64,000 nt of DNA from Stictocephala bisonia. Lineage: Eukaryota; Arthropoda; Insecta; Hemiptera; Membracidae. The notes under the pieces were generated by a model, which was given only the letters and a program-made list of their open reading frames with translations, did no database searches and was not told where the DNA came from. Location of the stretch: positions 1,263,501-1,327,500 of the forward strand of contig JAQJVL010000153.1 in assembly GCA_035578905.1 (NCBI GenBank), written 5' to 3'. Shown here piece after piece: positions 45,399 to 57,125 of the stretch. Numbering within the stretch: position 1 is the stretch's first letter; each line of letters starts with the position of its first letter. Made by a program: the position numbers and the translations under genes.

Positions 45399-47714
45399 CA
45401 GTAGAGTCTCGCTATTCCGAACTAATTGGGACCGAACACTGTTCGGATTCGCGGGAATTCGGAATAGGCGGATTTCATGAATAATATCGAGATATCAGCG
45501 TTGATCAGCTCGTAAACAAGTGAAAGTCGGAAGGGAAGGGCAGTGACCTTCGGTGACTCATACGATCATCCGTCGACGCCTATCTATCCCTTCCCCTCTC
45601 ACGTTCCAAACACCATGACTCATTGAATGGTGAATCTCCATAACCCCCACCACTGAAAAACCGGTTTGAACTGCTGTAACTGTTGATCTAGTTTCGCACG
45701 TACACCATGTTAGTGTTCACTCTAACGTTGTTTGATGAAGTGTGTGCGCTTGAAGCAAATTTATTGTGAAGGTTTATTCCGTGAGTGTTGAGTTACTTTA
45801 CGGAGCGACTGTGTGTTTTCACTTCTGTTCTTAGTCCTTTACGTCAACTGATAATCATTAAATATGGCAAGTAAACAAAGTCGTTCTTCGTGTACTTTAC
45901 AAAAAAAACTTGAAGTGTTGAAAAGACTGGACAAAGGGGAAAGTGCTTCTAAATTGTCAGTTGAATATGGTGTCGGAAAAGCAACGATTAGCGACTGGAA
46001 AAAGAATCGTGTTAAAATTGAGCAGTTTTGTTCTGCTTCAAGTGAAAAAACTCTTGAAAAACGGCAAAAAACGACTGTGTCTTCATATGAAAAGCTTGAT
46101 GAGGCCTTATTCTTATGGTTTACTCAAGAGAGACAGAAAGGAATCCCCATTTCTGGTCCTTTGGTAAAAGAAAAGGCGCTTCAACTAAACAAGCTTATGG
46201 ATGGTGAACCTTCATTTTCAGCAAGCTGTGGCTTTTTGGATCGTTGGAAGAAAAGGCACGGAATTAGACAGCTCACGATTACTGGGGAGAAACTATCAGC
46301 TGACAACGAATCAGCTGACAATTATTTAAAGGAATTTAAAGAACTTATTTCTTCTGAAAATTACTCTCCGCAGCAAGTCTATAACGCGGATGAAACCGGA
46401 CTGAATTTTAAGGCTCTGCCTACCAAAAGTCTTGCTTCAAAAGAAGAGAAATCTGCCCCAGGGTTCAAAATGGACAAACAACGTCTAACTGTCTGAGCTT
46501 GCAGCAACGCCCCCGGCAACAAACAAACTTCCACTGATGGTAATAGGCAAATCGGCGAAACCACGAGCGTTCAAAAACATTAACATTAACGCACTTCCTG
46601 TATATTATAGGAATCAAAAAAAAGCTTGGATGGAACGTGACTTGTTCAAGGAATGGTTCGATCGCCAATTTGTCCCTAAAGTGACTGCGTTCAATAGAGA
46701 GAATGGATTGCCTAATCGTGCTCTGCTGTTTATAGACAATGCACCATCCCACCCGGAAGACATGAAACTTGTTTGTGGAAACATCAAAGCAATTTTTCTG
46801 CCACCAAATGTTACATCAATTCTTCAGCCTATGGACCAGGGTGTGTTGCAGGCCATCAAACAAAAATACCGAAAAATGCTGCTTCGCACCTTACTTGAAG
46901 AGGATGAAAATGACCTCACAAGCACAATCCTTCAAAAGCTTAAGAAAATTACAGTAAAAGATGTGATTTACTGGGTAGCTGAAGCGTGGGAAAGCACTAA
47001 TGAAGGTGCAATACAAAAATCGTGGAAAAATCTCTGGCCTGAATTGGAATTTGTTGAAACAACTTTTAAACCAGTAAAAAAAGACTGTGAACTTCTTCCA
47101 CTACTCAACAAAATCCCTGGCTGTGAAACATCAGAAGAAAGCTGTGTTGAGGAGTGGTTTGCTGTTGACGACAATGGCCATCAGGAGTATGGAGACGAAG
47201 ATATTGTAGCTATGGTGCAGGGCTCGTCAGCTGAGATCGACTCGGAGGAAAGCGAGGAGGAAGTGAACACTCAAACTGAACTCGTATCTCACTCGGACGC
47301 GGCAAATGCTCTCGACCTCGCCTTACGCTACGTCGAACAACACGCTGTATCAACACCAAATGATGTTATGTTTATGCGTCGATGGCGGAACATTGCATCC
47401 TCAAGTCGATTTACTGCACTTCGTCAGAAAAAAATCACCGACTTTACTTCTTAAGTGTGTGTAGTTTAGTTTAGTGTTTTCCTCAAGCCTAGGGTTTCCT
47501 CAAGGCCTAAAAAAGGTATGTCTTTATTAAACTTCTTTGTACTGTATATTTTGTATAACAATATGTAAATATATGTTTTTAGCGAACGTCTTTATAATTT
47601 CTTCAGTTTTTGAGTCTTAAAAAAAATTTTAAAATCGGTAGTATTTTTTCTGAAGTCTGTTCGGAATAGGCGGATTTTCGGAATAGCGGGGTTCGGAATA
47701 GCGGGACTCTACTG
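45399..47714 (+). mobile_element. Tigger transposon, 2316 bp, TA flanks, inside the minisatellite
   Basis: The ends CAGTAGAGTCTCGCTATTCC and, inverted, GGAATAGCGGGACTCTACTG differ at one base and are flanked by TA (45397-45398 and 47715-47716). Extra CGGAATAGGCGGATTT blocks lie just inside both ends. It carries one transposase pseudogene. Confidence 0.95.
45864..47454 (+). pseudogene. Tigger/Jerky-type transposase, one stop and one frameshift from intact
   Basis: The N-terminus MASKQSRSSCTLQKKLEVLK, with SKLSVEYGVGKATISDWKK, is the CENP-B/Psq helix-turn-helix (residues about 10-60). A second CENP-B DNA-binding domain follows (GPLVKEKALQLNKLM, ASCGFLDRWKKRHGIRQLT). The catalytic core has Asp in YNADETGLNFKALP, in LLFIDNAPSHPEDM and in ILQPMDQGVLQAIKQ, so the DDD residues are intact. 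TGA at 46494-46496 interrupts RLTV-ACSNA, and about 20-40 bases on the frame shifts by one in a CCCCC/ACAAACAAA stretch, before NKLPLMVIGKSAKPRAFKN. The second part then runs open to the stop at 47454. The tail is acidic (EIDSEESEEEVNTQ) and ends RFTALRQKKITDFTS. The light damage suggests recent activity. Confidence 0.92.
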
Positions 47715-47719
47715 TAAAC

Positions 47720-48080
47720 GGTATTACCAAAATTGTACACGTGCAGTGGTAATGAACCACCCGCCCACTCATACACATACAGTGGCATTGACCCACCCCC
47801 CTACCCACACACGTACAGTGGCATTGAATTGTACAGTGGCATCTGGAATTGTAATGTTCCATCCACCCACTCCTAACAGTACAGTGGTAATGTCCCATCC
47901 ACCCACCCCTACACGTACAGTGGTAATGTCCCACCCACCTACTCCTACACGTACAGTGGTAATGTCCCATCCACCCACCCCTACACGTACAGTGGTAATG
48001 TCGCACTCACCTACTCCTACACGTACAGTGGTAATGTCCCACCCGCCCACCCCTACACGTACAGTGGTAATAAGTACCAT
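47720..48080. repeat. 36-bp C-rich minisatellite, right part
   Basis: About ten units of the form GTAATGTCCCATCCACCCAC then CCCTACACGTACAGTG continue the array cut by Tigger. The exact 36-bp (12-codon) period keeps frames open on both strands, which produces spurious (MSHPPTPTRTVV)n and (HYHCTCRGGWMG)n peptides. Confidence 0.92.
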
Positions 48081-48243
48081 AATCTGTACTGTTGATTAAT
48101 TAGTACAGAAGTCACTGTACATGTATGGATGAGCGGGTGTTACCTCTACCTCTGTTACCTCAAGAATAATGTTACCTCTAGGGATATAGCTACAACTTCA
48201 TCTCTTTTGTTTCTTCTGCTCGGATAACCGAGGTTGTACTGTA

Positions 48244-49462
48244 CAATATCATTTCTAAGATAAGCTACATAACTACAGTTACTCCTGCCCCGTAGAAACT
48301 CTCTACAAAAGGGCGAGTAATAATGTTATTTTGAAGTTTTTGTTTGTAAATATCTCTCAAATTTCTTCATTTTTGCCACAAATAAAGTTATAGAAATGTT
48401 AATCTTATACAAAATTTGTAAACTAGTCCAGATTGTATTTCTCTAATATGATAATTTCTTGAACCATAACTATGATGGTCATTCTTTGGAGCGCTGTTAT
48501 CTTTACACACAAAATAGTTTCATATACTATATATAAGGAATGGGTTGATTCTCAATTCCAAACACTGAATCTCGGCCCTGGAATTGGAATCGATCGTCAT
48601 AGTCAATTCCAACTACTGCAATTCCAGAAGCCGACTTTGATATTAGAGAAAAGAAGGAGTACATAAACAATGAGTTCCAGACTCCAAATCACAAGCTATT
48701 CCATCTTAATAACCTTTTAAATATTTCCTCAAGTAAAAAAACTTTGTTTGTCCATATGATATCGACTAGGTTGGTGTGACAAACACGGCAGTACGAATGA
48801 CAATATAGACAAGTGGAAGAACAAAATATAGGATTGTTGACTCAAGCATAGTCAGTCAAACAACATTAGAGAGCTTAGCATATAAGTCTTTCTTACAAAA
48901 AATAACTCACGTTTGTGAACTAGGAATGGAGCCTGATGATTTAAACTTGTATTTAAGAAAGTACATGTTCGGTTCTCCATTCAATGGCAAACATTTTAGG
49001 TAAAATCTGAGAACATATTCTTCATACTGTTCAATGATTTGATCTTTAATCTGAGCTATTCTAAAGCTCCTCTATAGTTTAAAAGTCAAAGTGATTTTGT
49101 TCATTAATCATTTTCCCACGTTGACTAGAACATCTTACAACATTAATCTGTAAGACTGTGTAATTGTCAAACAGGTTCTAGTAAAATAATCTTTTAATTA
49201 TACAAAAACTTAATAGTAGCATATGTTAATCCTTAGTATAGTGGATTTGGTGAATTATTCATCAAGATAAGTACAGCATCATGTGATTTGAGACAATTGT
49301 GGTTACTACAATATGTAGTTTTACATAATATTACTTGTAGATCTACGTTATTTCTAGTTTCATGTTATTTAACAGTTATCAATTTAATTGTTTTACTACC
49401 TTGTTGGCTAAAACACATTAATTGTTATGTTTATATTTAACTGTAAGCAACTATTATGTTAT
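48244..49462. other. Intronic non-coding sequence
   Basis: I see no gene. A short CAATTCCA-rich stretch lies at 48550-48630. Confidence 0.35.
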
Positions 49463-49795
49463 ATTTTGAAAAACTAGGTTTAGTTGCATAAAGGTCTCAG
49501 TTGCTTTAGGATCTTCTCCCTTTGACAATCATAAGCTTTACATTTTGAAAAACTAGGTTTAGTTACATAAAGGTTTCAGTTTCTTTAGGATCTTCCCCCT
49601 TTACCAATCATAAGCTTTACATTTTGAAAAAGTAGGTTTAGTTACATAAAGGTCTCAGTTGCTTTAGGTTCTTCTCCATTTACAATTATATACCAATCGT
49701 AAGCTTTACATTTTGAAAAACTAGGTTTAGTTACATAAAGGTCTCAGTTACTTTAGGATCTTCCTCTTTACAATTATATACCAATCATAAGCTTA
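49463..49795. repeat. Minisatellite, period 79-89 bp, four copies
   Basis: Copies start at 49463, 49542, 49621 and 49710, each with attttgaaaaactaggttta, taaaggtctcagttgcttta and caatcataagctttac. The last two carry an extra attatatac insertion. Confidence 0.9.
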
Positions 49796-50094
49796 TAAAC
49801 AAAGAAGACTTTCTTCTTTTGTATAGCCACTGACAAGTTGGGGTTTAGTGATTTTTTGTTGTTTTTGGAGTACTCTTAGAATAATATGTATTGCCCAACT
49901 TTTTTGTACAAAAATACAGGCAAATTGTCAAATTCATCAATAAAATAATTAAACTACCTTATCTATACTATTACAAATACATCTAGAAAATATTCATCCA
50001 AGGAATAATAACTAGTTTATGAATATATTGTTAAGCTTGTTCATTAATTGCTTCAGCAGTAAATTTTGTTATTTAATTCTAGGTTGTGAACTTC

Positions 50095-50645
50095 AGGTGA
50101 ACCATTACGAACTCCCAACTGCTAGGTCCTTTTCTGCGTTTCGCAAGCTTTTTTTGTAAAAATCATAAAAAATACTAAATATGCTCAAATGTAAATTTTA
50201 TCATTTCGTTTTTCTTCTCAAGAAGGGTACCCTCCCATACTACCACCAAAACTCATATAACAAATTAGTAAATAATTATTTTCAAGAAAAAATTTGAAAA
50301 TACTGTACGTAAAAATTAACATTTATAACCCTCCTTAGGAGCACTAAAAATTGTTTGTAAATAATTCCAAGATAGCCAAATTGTTTATAGTTCAGTGCAC
50401 TATAGTAATATGTCGTTACATTTTAGATAAACTACTGGGTTTTTTTTTGAATTTTTTGTCTACATATAACGCAAAAATGAAAAAAAAGTGCAAAGTTACA
50501 GTATGATCATTGTAGGTAATCAAAGAGTACAAGTAAAAATTAAAAAAATCACCATTGAATAGACAAGGAAAATTTGTTTAGGAAAAATAGTCAAATTGTA
50601 CCTATAGATACATTTTTAGTTTATTGGGGAAAATAAAACATACTG
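50095..50645 (+). mobile_element. Dispersed AT-rich repeat, second copy
   Basis: It matches the reverse complement of 4890-4690 joined to 3958-3590 (shared tactaaatatgctcaaatgt-like stretch, taagatagccaaattgttta-like block, gtgcactatagtaata). It lacks the MITE present in the other copy. It is non-coding. Confidence 0.65.
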
Positions 50646-50751
50646 TTCACAGTTATTCAAATAAGAACAAAACCAGTTTATTTCTTTGCCTGTTATGCCA
50701 AAATCTGTAAGAACATTATTTGATATATCATGGACCATGCTTTTAAATATT

Positions 50752-50962
50752 CAATGCCACAGTACGTGTTTGGGTGGGCGGGTGGGTCAGTGCCATAGTA
50801 CGTGTTTGGGTGGGCGGGTGGTTCAATGCCATAGTACGTGTATGGGTGGGTCAATGCCACAGTACGTGTTTGGGTAGGCGGGTGGGTCAATGCCACAGTA
50901 CGTGTATGGGTGGGTGGATGGTTCAATGCCATAGTACGTGTATGGGTGGGCAGGTGGGTTTG
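50752..50962. repeat. 36-bp G-rich minisatellite, inverted relative to 45.2-48.1 kb
   Basis: Units such as CCACAGTACGTGTTTGGGTG then GGCGGGTGGGTCAATG are the reverse complement of the units near 45.3 kb. GGGTGGGCGGGTGGG at 50772-50786 is a four-tract G-quadruplex motif with one-base loops; later units vary. Confidence 0.92.
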
Positions 50963-51531
50963 AGGACCTGTTCTCTCCATCTAAGCCTTGGTCTGCCAAG
51001 GGGTCGGCTAACTTCTGGGTTAGATTGATCAATATATTTAATACAGGAGGTATTTTCTCGCCTCTACATATGTCCAGTCCACCTTAGTCTTCTACTTTTC
51101 ACTAATGCTACTATATCTGGGTGAGTGTGTACGCTTTTTAATAGTTTGTTTCTCTTATAATTCATCATCCCTTATCATTGAGCATTTATCTGCCGTTAAC
51201 CCCCTGATAAAAATTGAATGAACTCAATAGATGCAGTTATAGTTGACCTACCTGGTCGTAAACCTTGTTGCTGATCATCCTTAAGATTGTGTGTCTGCAA
51301 ATAATTTAGAAGTTGCTCATTTACAACTCTTTCAAATTGTTAAGTAGTTATGGATAAGTAAAAAGCACAAGGATCCTATAAGGAATCCTATTTTGTTTTT
51401 CCTCATTCACAATAAGGAACATATTATTTATGCAAATCTTTCCTCAAGTTTGATTTCTTACTTGCCATTTAAAAAAAGGAGAAGCGTTACTGAATGATTT
51501 GAACATTACACACACTCTCAGTCATACTTAC
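50963..51531. other. Intronic non-coding sequence
   Basis: I see no gene before exon 2. Confidence 0.35.
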
Positions 51532-51675
51532 CACTACTTGCCCCAGCTGGGCAACTTTCTGGCCAGTGAGTTTAGAGCGTTGCTGTGCTAACAGCTGATT
51601 TTGTAGTGTCAGCTGTCTAATCTGCTGTGGAGTTGCTGTGGCTGTCTTAACACCAGTTGGCAAGGCGGCTTTGAC
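51532..51675 (-). CDS. dom: Internal coding exon 2 of the Domino/EP400-like gene (48 codons)
   Basis: This minus-strand exon has a good acceptor (cttgttaag before GTCAAAG) and a consensus donor (GTG/gtaagt). It is 144 bp and phase 0 at both ends. The peptide starts VKAALPTGVKTATATPQQIR and contains QLTLQNQLLAQQRSKLTGQK. It is Gln-rich, probably disordered or short coiled coil, with no enzymatic motif. It lies 9.6 kb downstream of exon 1 and joins it without changing frame. The composition suits a transcription-cofactor tail. Assignment to Domino/EP400 rests on the combined exon series. Confidence 0.6.
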
Positions 51676-53094
51676 CTTAACAAGAATAAGTCAAAAGGTG
51701 TACACAAAGTAGGAAATAAGAAGAGGAAGGGAGGTTACAATAATAAATACAGAAAAAAGGTAATGTTAAGATTAGGTAAATAACATTGTTTATAGTAACA
51801 AATAAGGTCCTTTTTTATTTCTCCATTTTGTGAAGAATGACTTAAGGTTTTCTTCACAATTAGTTGGAAATACGTTTTCAACGATTTTTTAGATAAAAAC
51901 ATGTCATTGTAATATTATTTTACTTAAAGTGGCAGCTGTTTAAAAAAATAACCCAGTGAACCAAAGTACTGCCTACTACTTCTAAAAGTAAAAACCCCTA
52001 ACTTTTACCTCTTTTGTAGACGTTAAAATAACTGAAAACATATATTTACATAAACTAGTATATAAATATCTCTATTTATAAAAGAAGAAAAGAAACATTC
52101 AAAATCAATGCAGAGCCTAGGTAGGATTTTGAAATTTTTACAGTACCTTCATTTTAGGGTCTAGGTGTGTGCTAAGAAAGGATTTTGTAAAATTTTAATG
52201 TTGAGATGCAAAAATCATGATTTTTTGTAAAAAGTTTACACCTCTCCATAAGAAATACATAGAGGCCTATCTAAAAATCAACGTACAGCGTAAACCATAA
52301 AAGATAGCTACTTGAGCATTTTACAGTACATTCGTTTTATAGTCATAGTGCGTGCTAAGAAAGGATTTTTTTGAAATTCCATTTCTGAGGGGTAGAAACA
52401 GCTCCCTAAACATTCAATTTTTTTCCCATAAGAATAACACTAGTATTAATTTAATTCAAAAATTTATTTAAAACAGCTGATACACAAAAACATAAACACG
52501 ATATAAAGTTGATACATATGTCAATAATTGCTGTAATATTTTTGATTTGTTGACAAATTAGTTTGATTTTAATTGTTTTTAGTTGTACGTAAATAATTCT
52601 TTCTGAAGTTTGTGTAATTGAAGTTAATGTGTACATATTAATTCTCTGAAAGAGAGGTTTCATCATTTTCATTTTTTATAATGACTCAGATTCTTTTTTT
52701 GCCTTTTTTCAAGACATGGTTGAAGCTGTGAATATAGTTGTAGATGATGAGGATGTTCCTCACTGTGTTATCTTGGAGATGGTGGATGCTGATTTTACTC
52801 TCTGTCTTATATTGTACACGGTTTAGCATGTCGAGCGTCTGAGGTAGCTATCGTAAATCACGTGTCTAACAACTAGCAGAGGTTCAAACTGTTCACTATG
52901 AACCGGATATTCCACCAATACTCAAATAAACTACAGTAGATATCCAAAAGTCCAAATATGAGACTTACGGTACTTCTTGTGAGCTCAAGGTAGCGTGAGA
53001 CATTTCCCCCTTCGAGTTTGTAATATATCGTGATGGCAAACTTCTTGCTAAGTATGGAGAGAATAATCCGAATATGGAGGAAAGATCAATTTGC
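51676..53094. other. Intronic sequence with a diverged local duplication
   Basis: No gene is seen. Blocks near 52140-52200 and 52320-52390 are related (ttttacagtac-ttc-tttt, tagt/gtgcgtgctaagaaagga), spaced about 185 bp, a probable old tandem copy of a dispersed repeat. Sequence from about 52980 may be the decayed beginning of the helicase relic that follows. Confidence 0.4.
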
Positions 53095-53770
53095 CCTCAG
53101 AACTAGGAAATGTGGTAATTACTCAAAAGGAATTAATGGACCGAATATTTACTAAATAAGCATAAATCAATTGAGTGGCTTTGTGAAAAAGCAATATTGA
53201 CTCCAAAAAATGAGACAGCTGTAGAAATTAATAATATTTTACTAAATTCTTTTTAAGATATAAAATTTGAATACCTATCGATAGATTCGATTGTACAAAA
53301 GTAGATGATGCTAAACAATTTCCAACTGAATTTCTACATACATTGATCACCTGAATTTCCACCACTTAGACTTACTTTAAAAATTGGAACCGGTCATGCT
53401 TATTAAAAACCTTTTTCTACCAAAATTATGCAATGGTACACATTTAGGGAGTAACTGCTCTCCAGAAAAATATTATTGAAGCAAATACTATTACTAGCAG
53501 TACTAGAGGAGAATCTGTATTTATTACTAGAATCCAATGATCTCCTACAGACTATCCATTCCAATTCAAAAGTGTACAGTTCACTATTAATTAATGACTG
53601 TTAATAAGTTTCAAGAACAGTCCTTAAAATTTGCAGGCATAGATTTGAGAGAAGTGTGCTATTCCCATGGACAATTTTAAGTAGCCTGTTCTAGAGTAAG
53701 CAGTTCATCAAGTTTAGTTATTTTAACTCCAAAAGAAAAGACAAATAACGTTGTTTATAAAGAACTTTTT
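53095..53770 (+). pseudogene. Helitron PIF1-type helicase C-terminal relic
   Basis: Across stops and frameshifts the plus strand reads in order LPSELGNVVITQKELMDRIF, HKSIEWLCEKAILTPKNETA with VEINNILLNSF, EYLSIDSIV, DYPFQFKSVQF, VNKFQEQSLKFAGIDLREVC, YSHGQF, VACSRVSSSSSLVILTPKEK and TNNVVYKE. This is the end of the PIF1-like helicase encoded by Helitrons: the EWL-AILAPKN block, the TINKSQGQSLK motif (here damaged to VNKFQEQSLK), and the VACSRV motif VI. Rep nuclease and the helicase Walker motifs are not seen. It is dead, in a host intron, on the strand opposite the host gene. Confidence 0.85.
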
Positions 53771-53983
53771 CGGTAAGTTATGCTTAAAATTCGTACATGT
53801 ACATGCATAATATGATAGTAAATTGTTGTATTGCAAATTTATAACTAGAAATAAAAAATAGTAGTATAAGTTTAATTTTTATGTTTTTTTTTTAACCAAT
53901 GTGAAAATCTTCAGTTTGGTGTTGTTTTTCTGAATCACTTCTGATTAATGTATTATTATCTGATATATTATTATCATTAATTA

Positions 53984-54214
53984 CCTTCAATCTGTCAGCG
54001 ATCCTGTAAATTCTCTTGGATTCTCTTGCGTTTAGGCTTTTATGCCATCATTAGATCCTTAAATAAACACATTTGATGTTCAGTGTTTTTAAAAATTTTA
54101 AAATACCATCAAGAATAAATTAAAAAATGTTTCAAGTTTTTTAAGGATCTGATGATGGCATAAAGCCTAAAGCCTAAACGTGTAATCCACTGACAGATTG
54201 AAGGTAATTAACAG
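53984..54214. repeat. Foldback repeat with CTGATGA/TAAAC hairpins
   Basis: Inverted arms lie at 53984-54062 and about 54141-54212 (shared aattaccttcaatctgtcag and gatgatggcata). In the right arm CTGATGA is followed by TGGC-ATAAA-GCC and TAAACG. The layout is like the hammerhead-type motifs near 20.2 and 22.5 kb but less perfect. Confidence 0.6.
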
Positions 54215-57121
54215 TATACACAATACATCAATGTGAAAAAACATCTCTGCAAAATTATTATAATTTACGCTTTAGTAGATGATTAAAAAAAAGGCAAAAT
54301 AAATAGGCACATCTTCTGCTTCTTAGACAACGTTTTAGCCTAAGTTCATAAAGTAAAATGCTTTTATGTTTACAAATACTTATAATTTGAATTAAGAAAA
54401 TTATAAATTTCATACATTTTGTATACAATTTGAAAGGTTGCGGAAGAAACCGCAACAGGGGTGCCAATAATTTATAATTTATTAATATATTGTAATATGG
54501 ATTATATGATTTATGTTATAATTAAGTTATAAAATGAAAAATATACAAAACAGAACTAATAATAGTTAACCTTAACAGATATAATATATTCTGATCATAA
54601 TAATAATAATGTAAACACACTGATACAAACAAAATAGAAGTACAACTAGATTTAAACGTACATCAAATCAACCACAAATTTAACATTCTGTACATATTTA
54701 CCATACTTTTTTTTATACTTACATATTTAATAAATACTAAACATAGATTCTACATTACTTCAATAATTGTATAGAGGTATGTTATTATTCAATTCTTAGT
54801 GTCAGTTGAACAATTATTTCATCATTAACTAACTAATATTCATGGTTTACACAATCAAACCCAAGATCACTAGCTAATATGTAACGCACAGGATCAAGAA
54901 AACCTAACCAGGACACTGATTTATCTACTTGAAAGTCAGTAAAATAAATACTGAGATTAAACTGATTTTACTTTGCCAATGTACAAAAGATGCTTCTTAT
55001 TTGATGAGAATCAGTAATTAAATATATACTTGGTTTATCTTGTATTGCAAGTGTTGACAACAAATTATGTATGCAGGTATGATACTTGAAGGAGTGTTTC
55101 CTTTCTTCTTTTTTTATACACTATCATTTTATTAGGCCAAAAGTGAGGCTGCAAAGTTTTGTGTACCGCTTTATTTTACAGCTCCATTTATAGTAGAATT
55201 TCAGTAGGTTCCATTTGGTATTGAAAACTGACGGTTATTGAGTGATTATCAGTCACATGGTTGGTGACTGCTAATTAAAAAAAAAAAATGTTTATCAGCA
55301 AATATTTTAATATATTGTGTGTATTTGCCATCCTTCTATTAGAAGTTGTTTGATTAAGCATTTACACTTCTTGTTATTGTAAGAGATAACAGCATATTAC
55401 CACTACACTTATTTTATTTTACCTACGGTAGGTTATTGCTTTATTCAGATACAGTGAACTTCACTTGTCTTAATAACTTTACATTATTAATTGCAAAACA
55501 GTTGTAATTTTTGAATATAAAACTGGTTACATAAAATTATAAAAATTTAAATCAGGTTGTTAATAGTTATAAAAGGAAACCAGCATACAGTTCATAATAA
55601 GTAGTATTATAAGCTTCCTGCTAATTTCTTCTCAATCCTTCCTGTATTGTAAATATTTTTCTAAATTTTCAATTTCCTCTTGAATATCAACGCTTCGTCT
55701 CAGCTGAGAGCATGTATATAATTTTACTCCTGATTATGAAAGCTTTTCTGGACTGTTCTGAGAGCAGGGATACTGATGTTACTGCACATGTATGAAGGTT
55801 GTCGATTTGTATACTCTACATATTCTTTAGGAGTCCAGAAACTTTATTTCATCCAATGAAAAGCTGGTTTGTCTTTCTTACATCATAAAAAAGGCAATGT
55901 TTAAAACACTAATCATGATTCACTCCTAGGGAATAAACCAATATGACTGCTTCAGACTGCAGAAGCTGCAGGTCTCTTTCAGTTCTATAACGTATTTACT
56001 TACTGATTTATTTCTTGAATATTGAATGCAACAAATCTAATAAAAGAAGTTGTTGAGTTTGGTCAATATTAGTTTGTAATCTACAAATTCAATGGCTTTG
56101 CTCAGTTAAAACACATGCAGTCATTTAATTATGATCAGTAATTTATTTCATGAGCTCAACTCATGCAGTTGTCATGACATTCCTACGAGAGACCCACACT
56201 TGCTGTAGGAAGAATGGAGTTCACCAAAGATAAATTTATATGCTCTGACAACACTAGATTTTCAGATATCTTGGAAAATGTTGGAAAAGGAAAAATGTTA
56301 TAGAATTCTAAGATATTTTCTTTTCATTTTGGAATACTTTAAATGAATTGAGTGCCTAAGAAGAAATCCTTTGTATATTATCTGGTTGCTGAATATCTTT
56401 AGCTAATTTAATAAAAATAAAAATTGAAATGATAAAAATAAAAAAAAATAAATCAGCAAATTTATTGATGATCTCAACTCAATCTCCAAATGAAGTTAAA
56501 TGCTTCTTTTTATAATAAAGACATTTGTCCTTGGGAACCTCTAACTGTTTTGCATATTCCACATGTCTTTGGTCATATTGATATAATAGTATTTTTATTA
56601 AATTTTCTTCTTATGCTGCAAAACTTCATATTATATGCTTTGTCTGTTTGCTTCAGTCATCCATTTTCTCTACTATTAAAAATACATTTTTCTTGAGTTT
56701 CATTGAATCTTTGCCTTAAACACTAATTCAGCAATTGACAGTTCTGATATGTAATGTCCTTTAGGCTTGTACATGATGTTGCGAAAGGGTAAGTTAAATT
56801 GAATGCTGATGTCAGATGAAGGTTGCGTTTGAGTAATCTTCGTGAACACCAGCAGTTTGAATATTTGGATCAAATTCAATACAGCAGAGGTGAAAAGTCG
56901 TGGGTATTGAAATGTTTCCTAATAGTTCAAGCCTTTTTTACTTTAGAAAGCAACACAAAGTTGCTGACTTAACCAACATGGTCTGGAATAATATTATTTA
57001 CTACCTCAATTTTGATAATTGCTTTACAATATTTATACAGATTATATCAAACGAGAGATTGAGTTTTGGGCGAGTTGTATGCGTAAAACTAGCTTGTTTG
57101 TCATCAGATTTTAAAGGTTCA
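54215..57121. other. Intronic non-coding sequence
   Basis: I see no gene I can support. Parts of 55640-56900 have a less AT-rich, relic-like texture but no recognisable motif on either strand. Confidence 0.3.
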
Positions 57122-57125
57122 TTAA

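Larger units (their letters stand above)
44582..48241. mobile_element. Pogo/Tigger-like non-autonomous element, outer layer of the nest
   Basis: The ends CAGTACAACCTCGATTATCCG and, inverted, CGGATAACCGAGGTTGTACTG are 20-bp-class inverted repeats with TA outside (44580-44581 and 48242-48243), typical of pogo/Tigger. Without the inner Tigger it would be about 1.34 kb. Its interior is a 36-bp minisatellite and unique sequence, with no transposase of its own. Confidence 0.85.

Noticed and set aside
47629..48099. Repetitive open frames on both strands (MSHPPTPTRTVV and HYHCTCRGGW repeats)
   Set aside because: An artefact of the 36-bp minisatellite; frames are open on both strands in several phases.
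49463..49795. CRISPR-like array
   Set aside because: Repeats are contiguous, 79-89 bp and imperfect, with no unique spacers; it is a minisatellite.
50686..51028. Repetitive Gly/Cys/Trp-rich frames
   Set aside because: Same 36-bp minisatellite in inverse orientation; not a gene.
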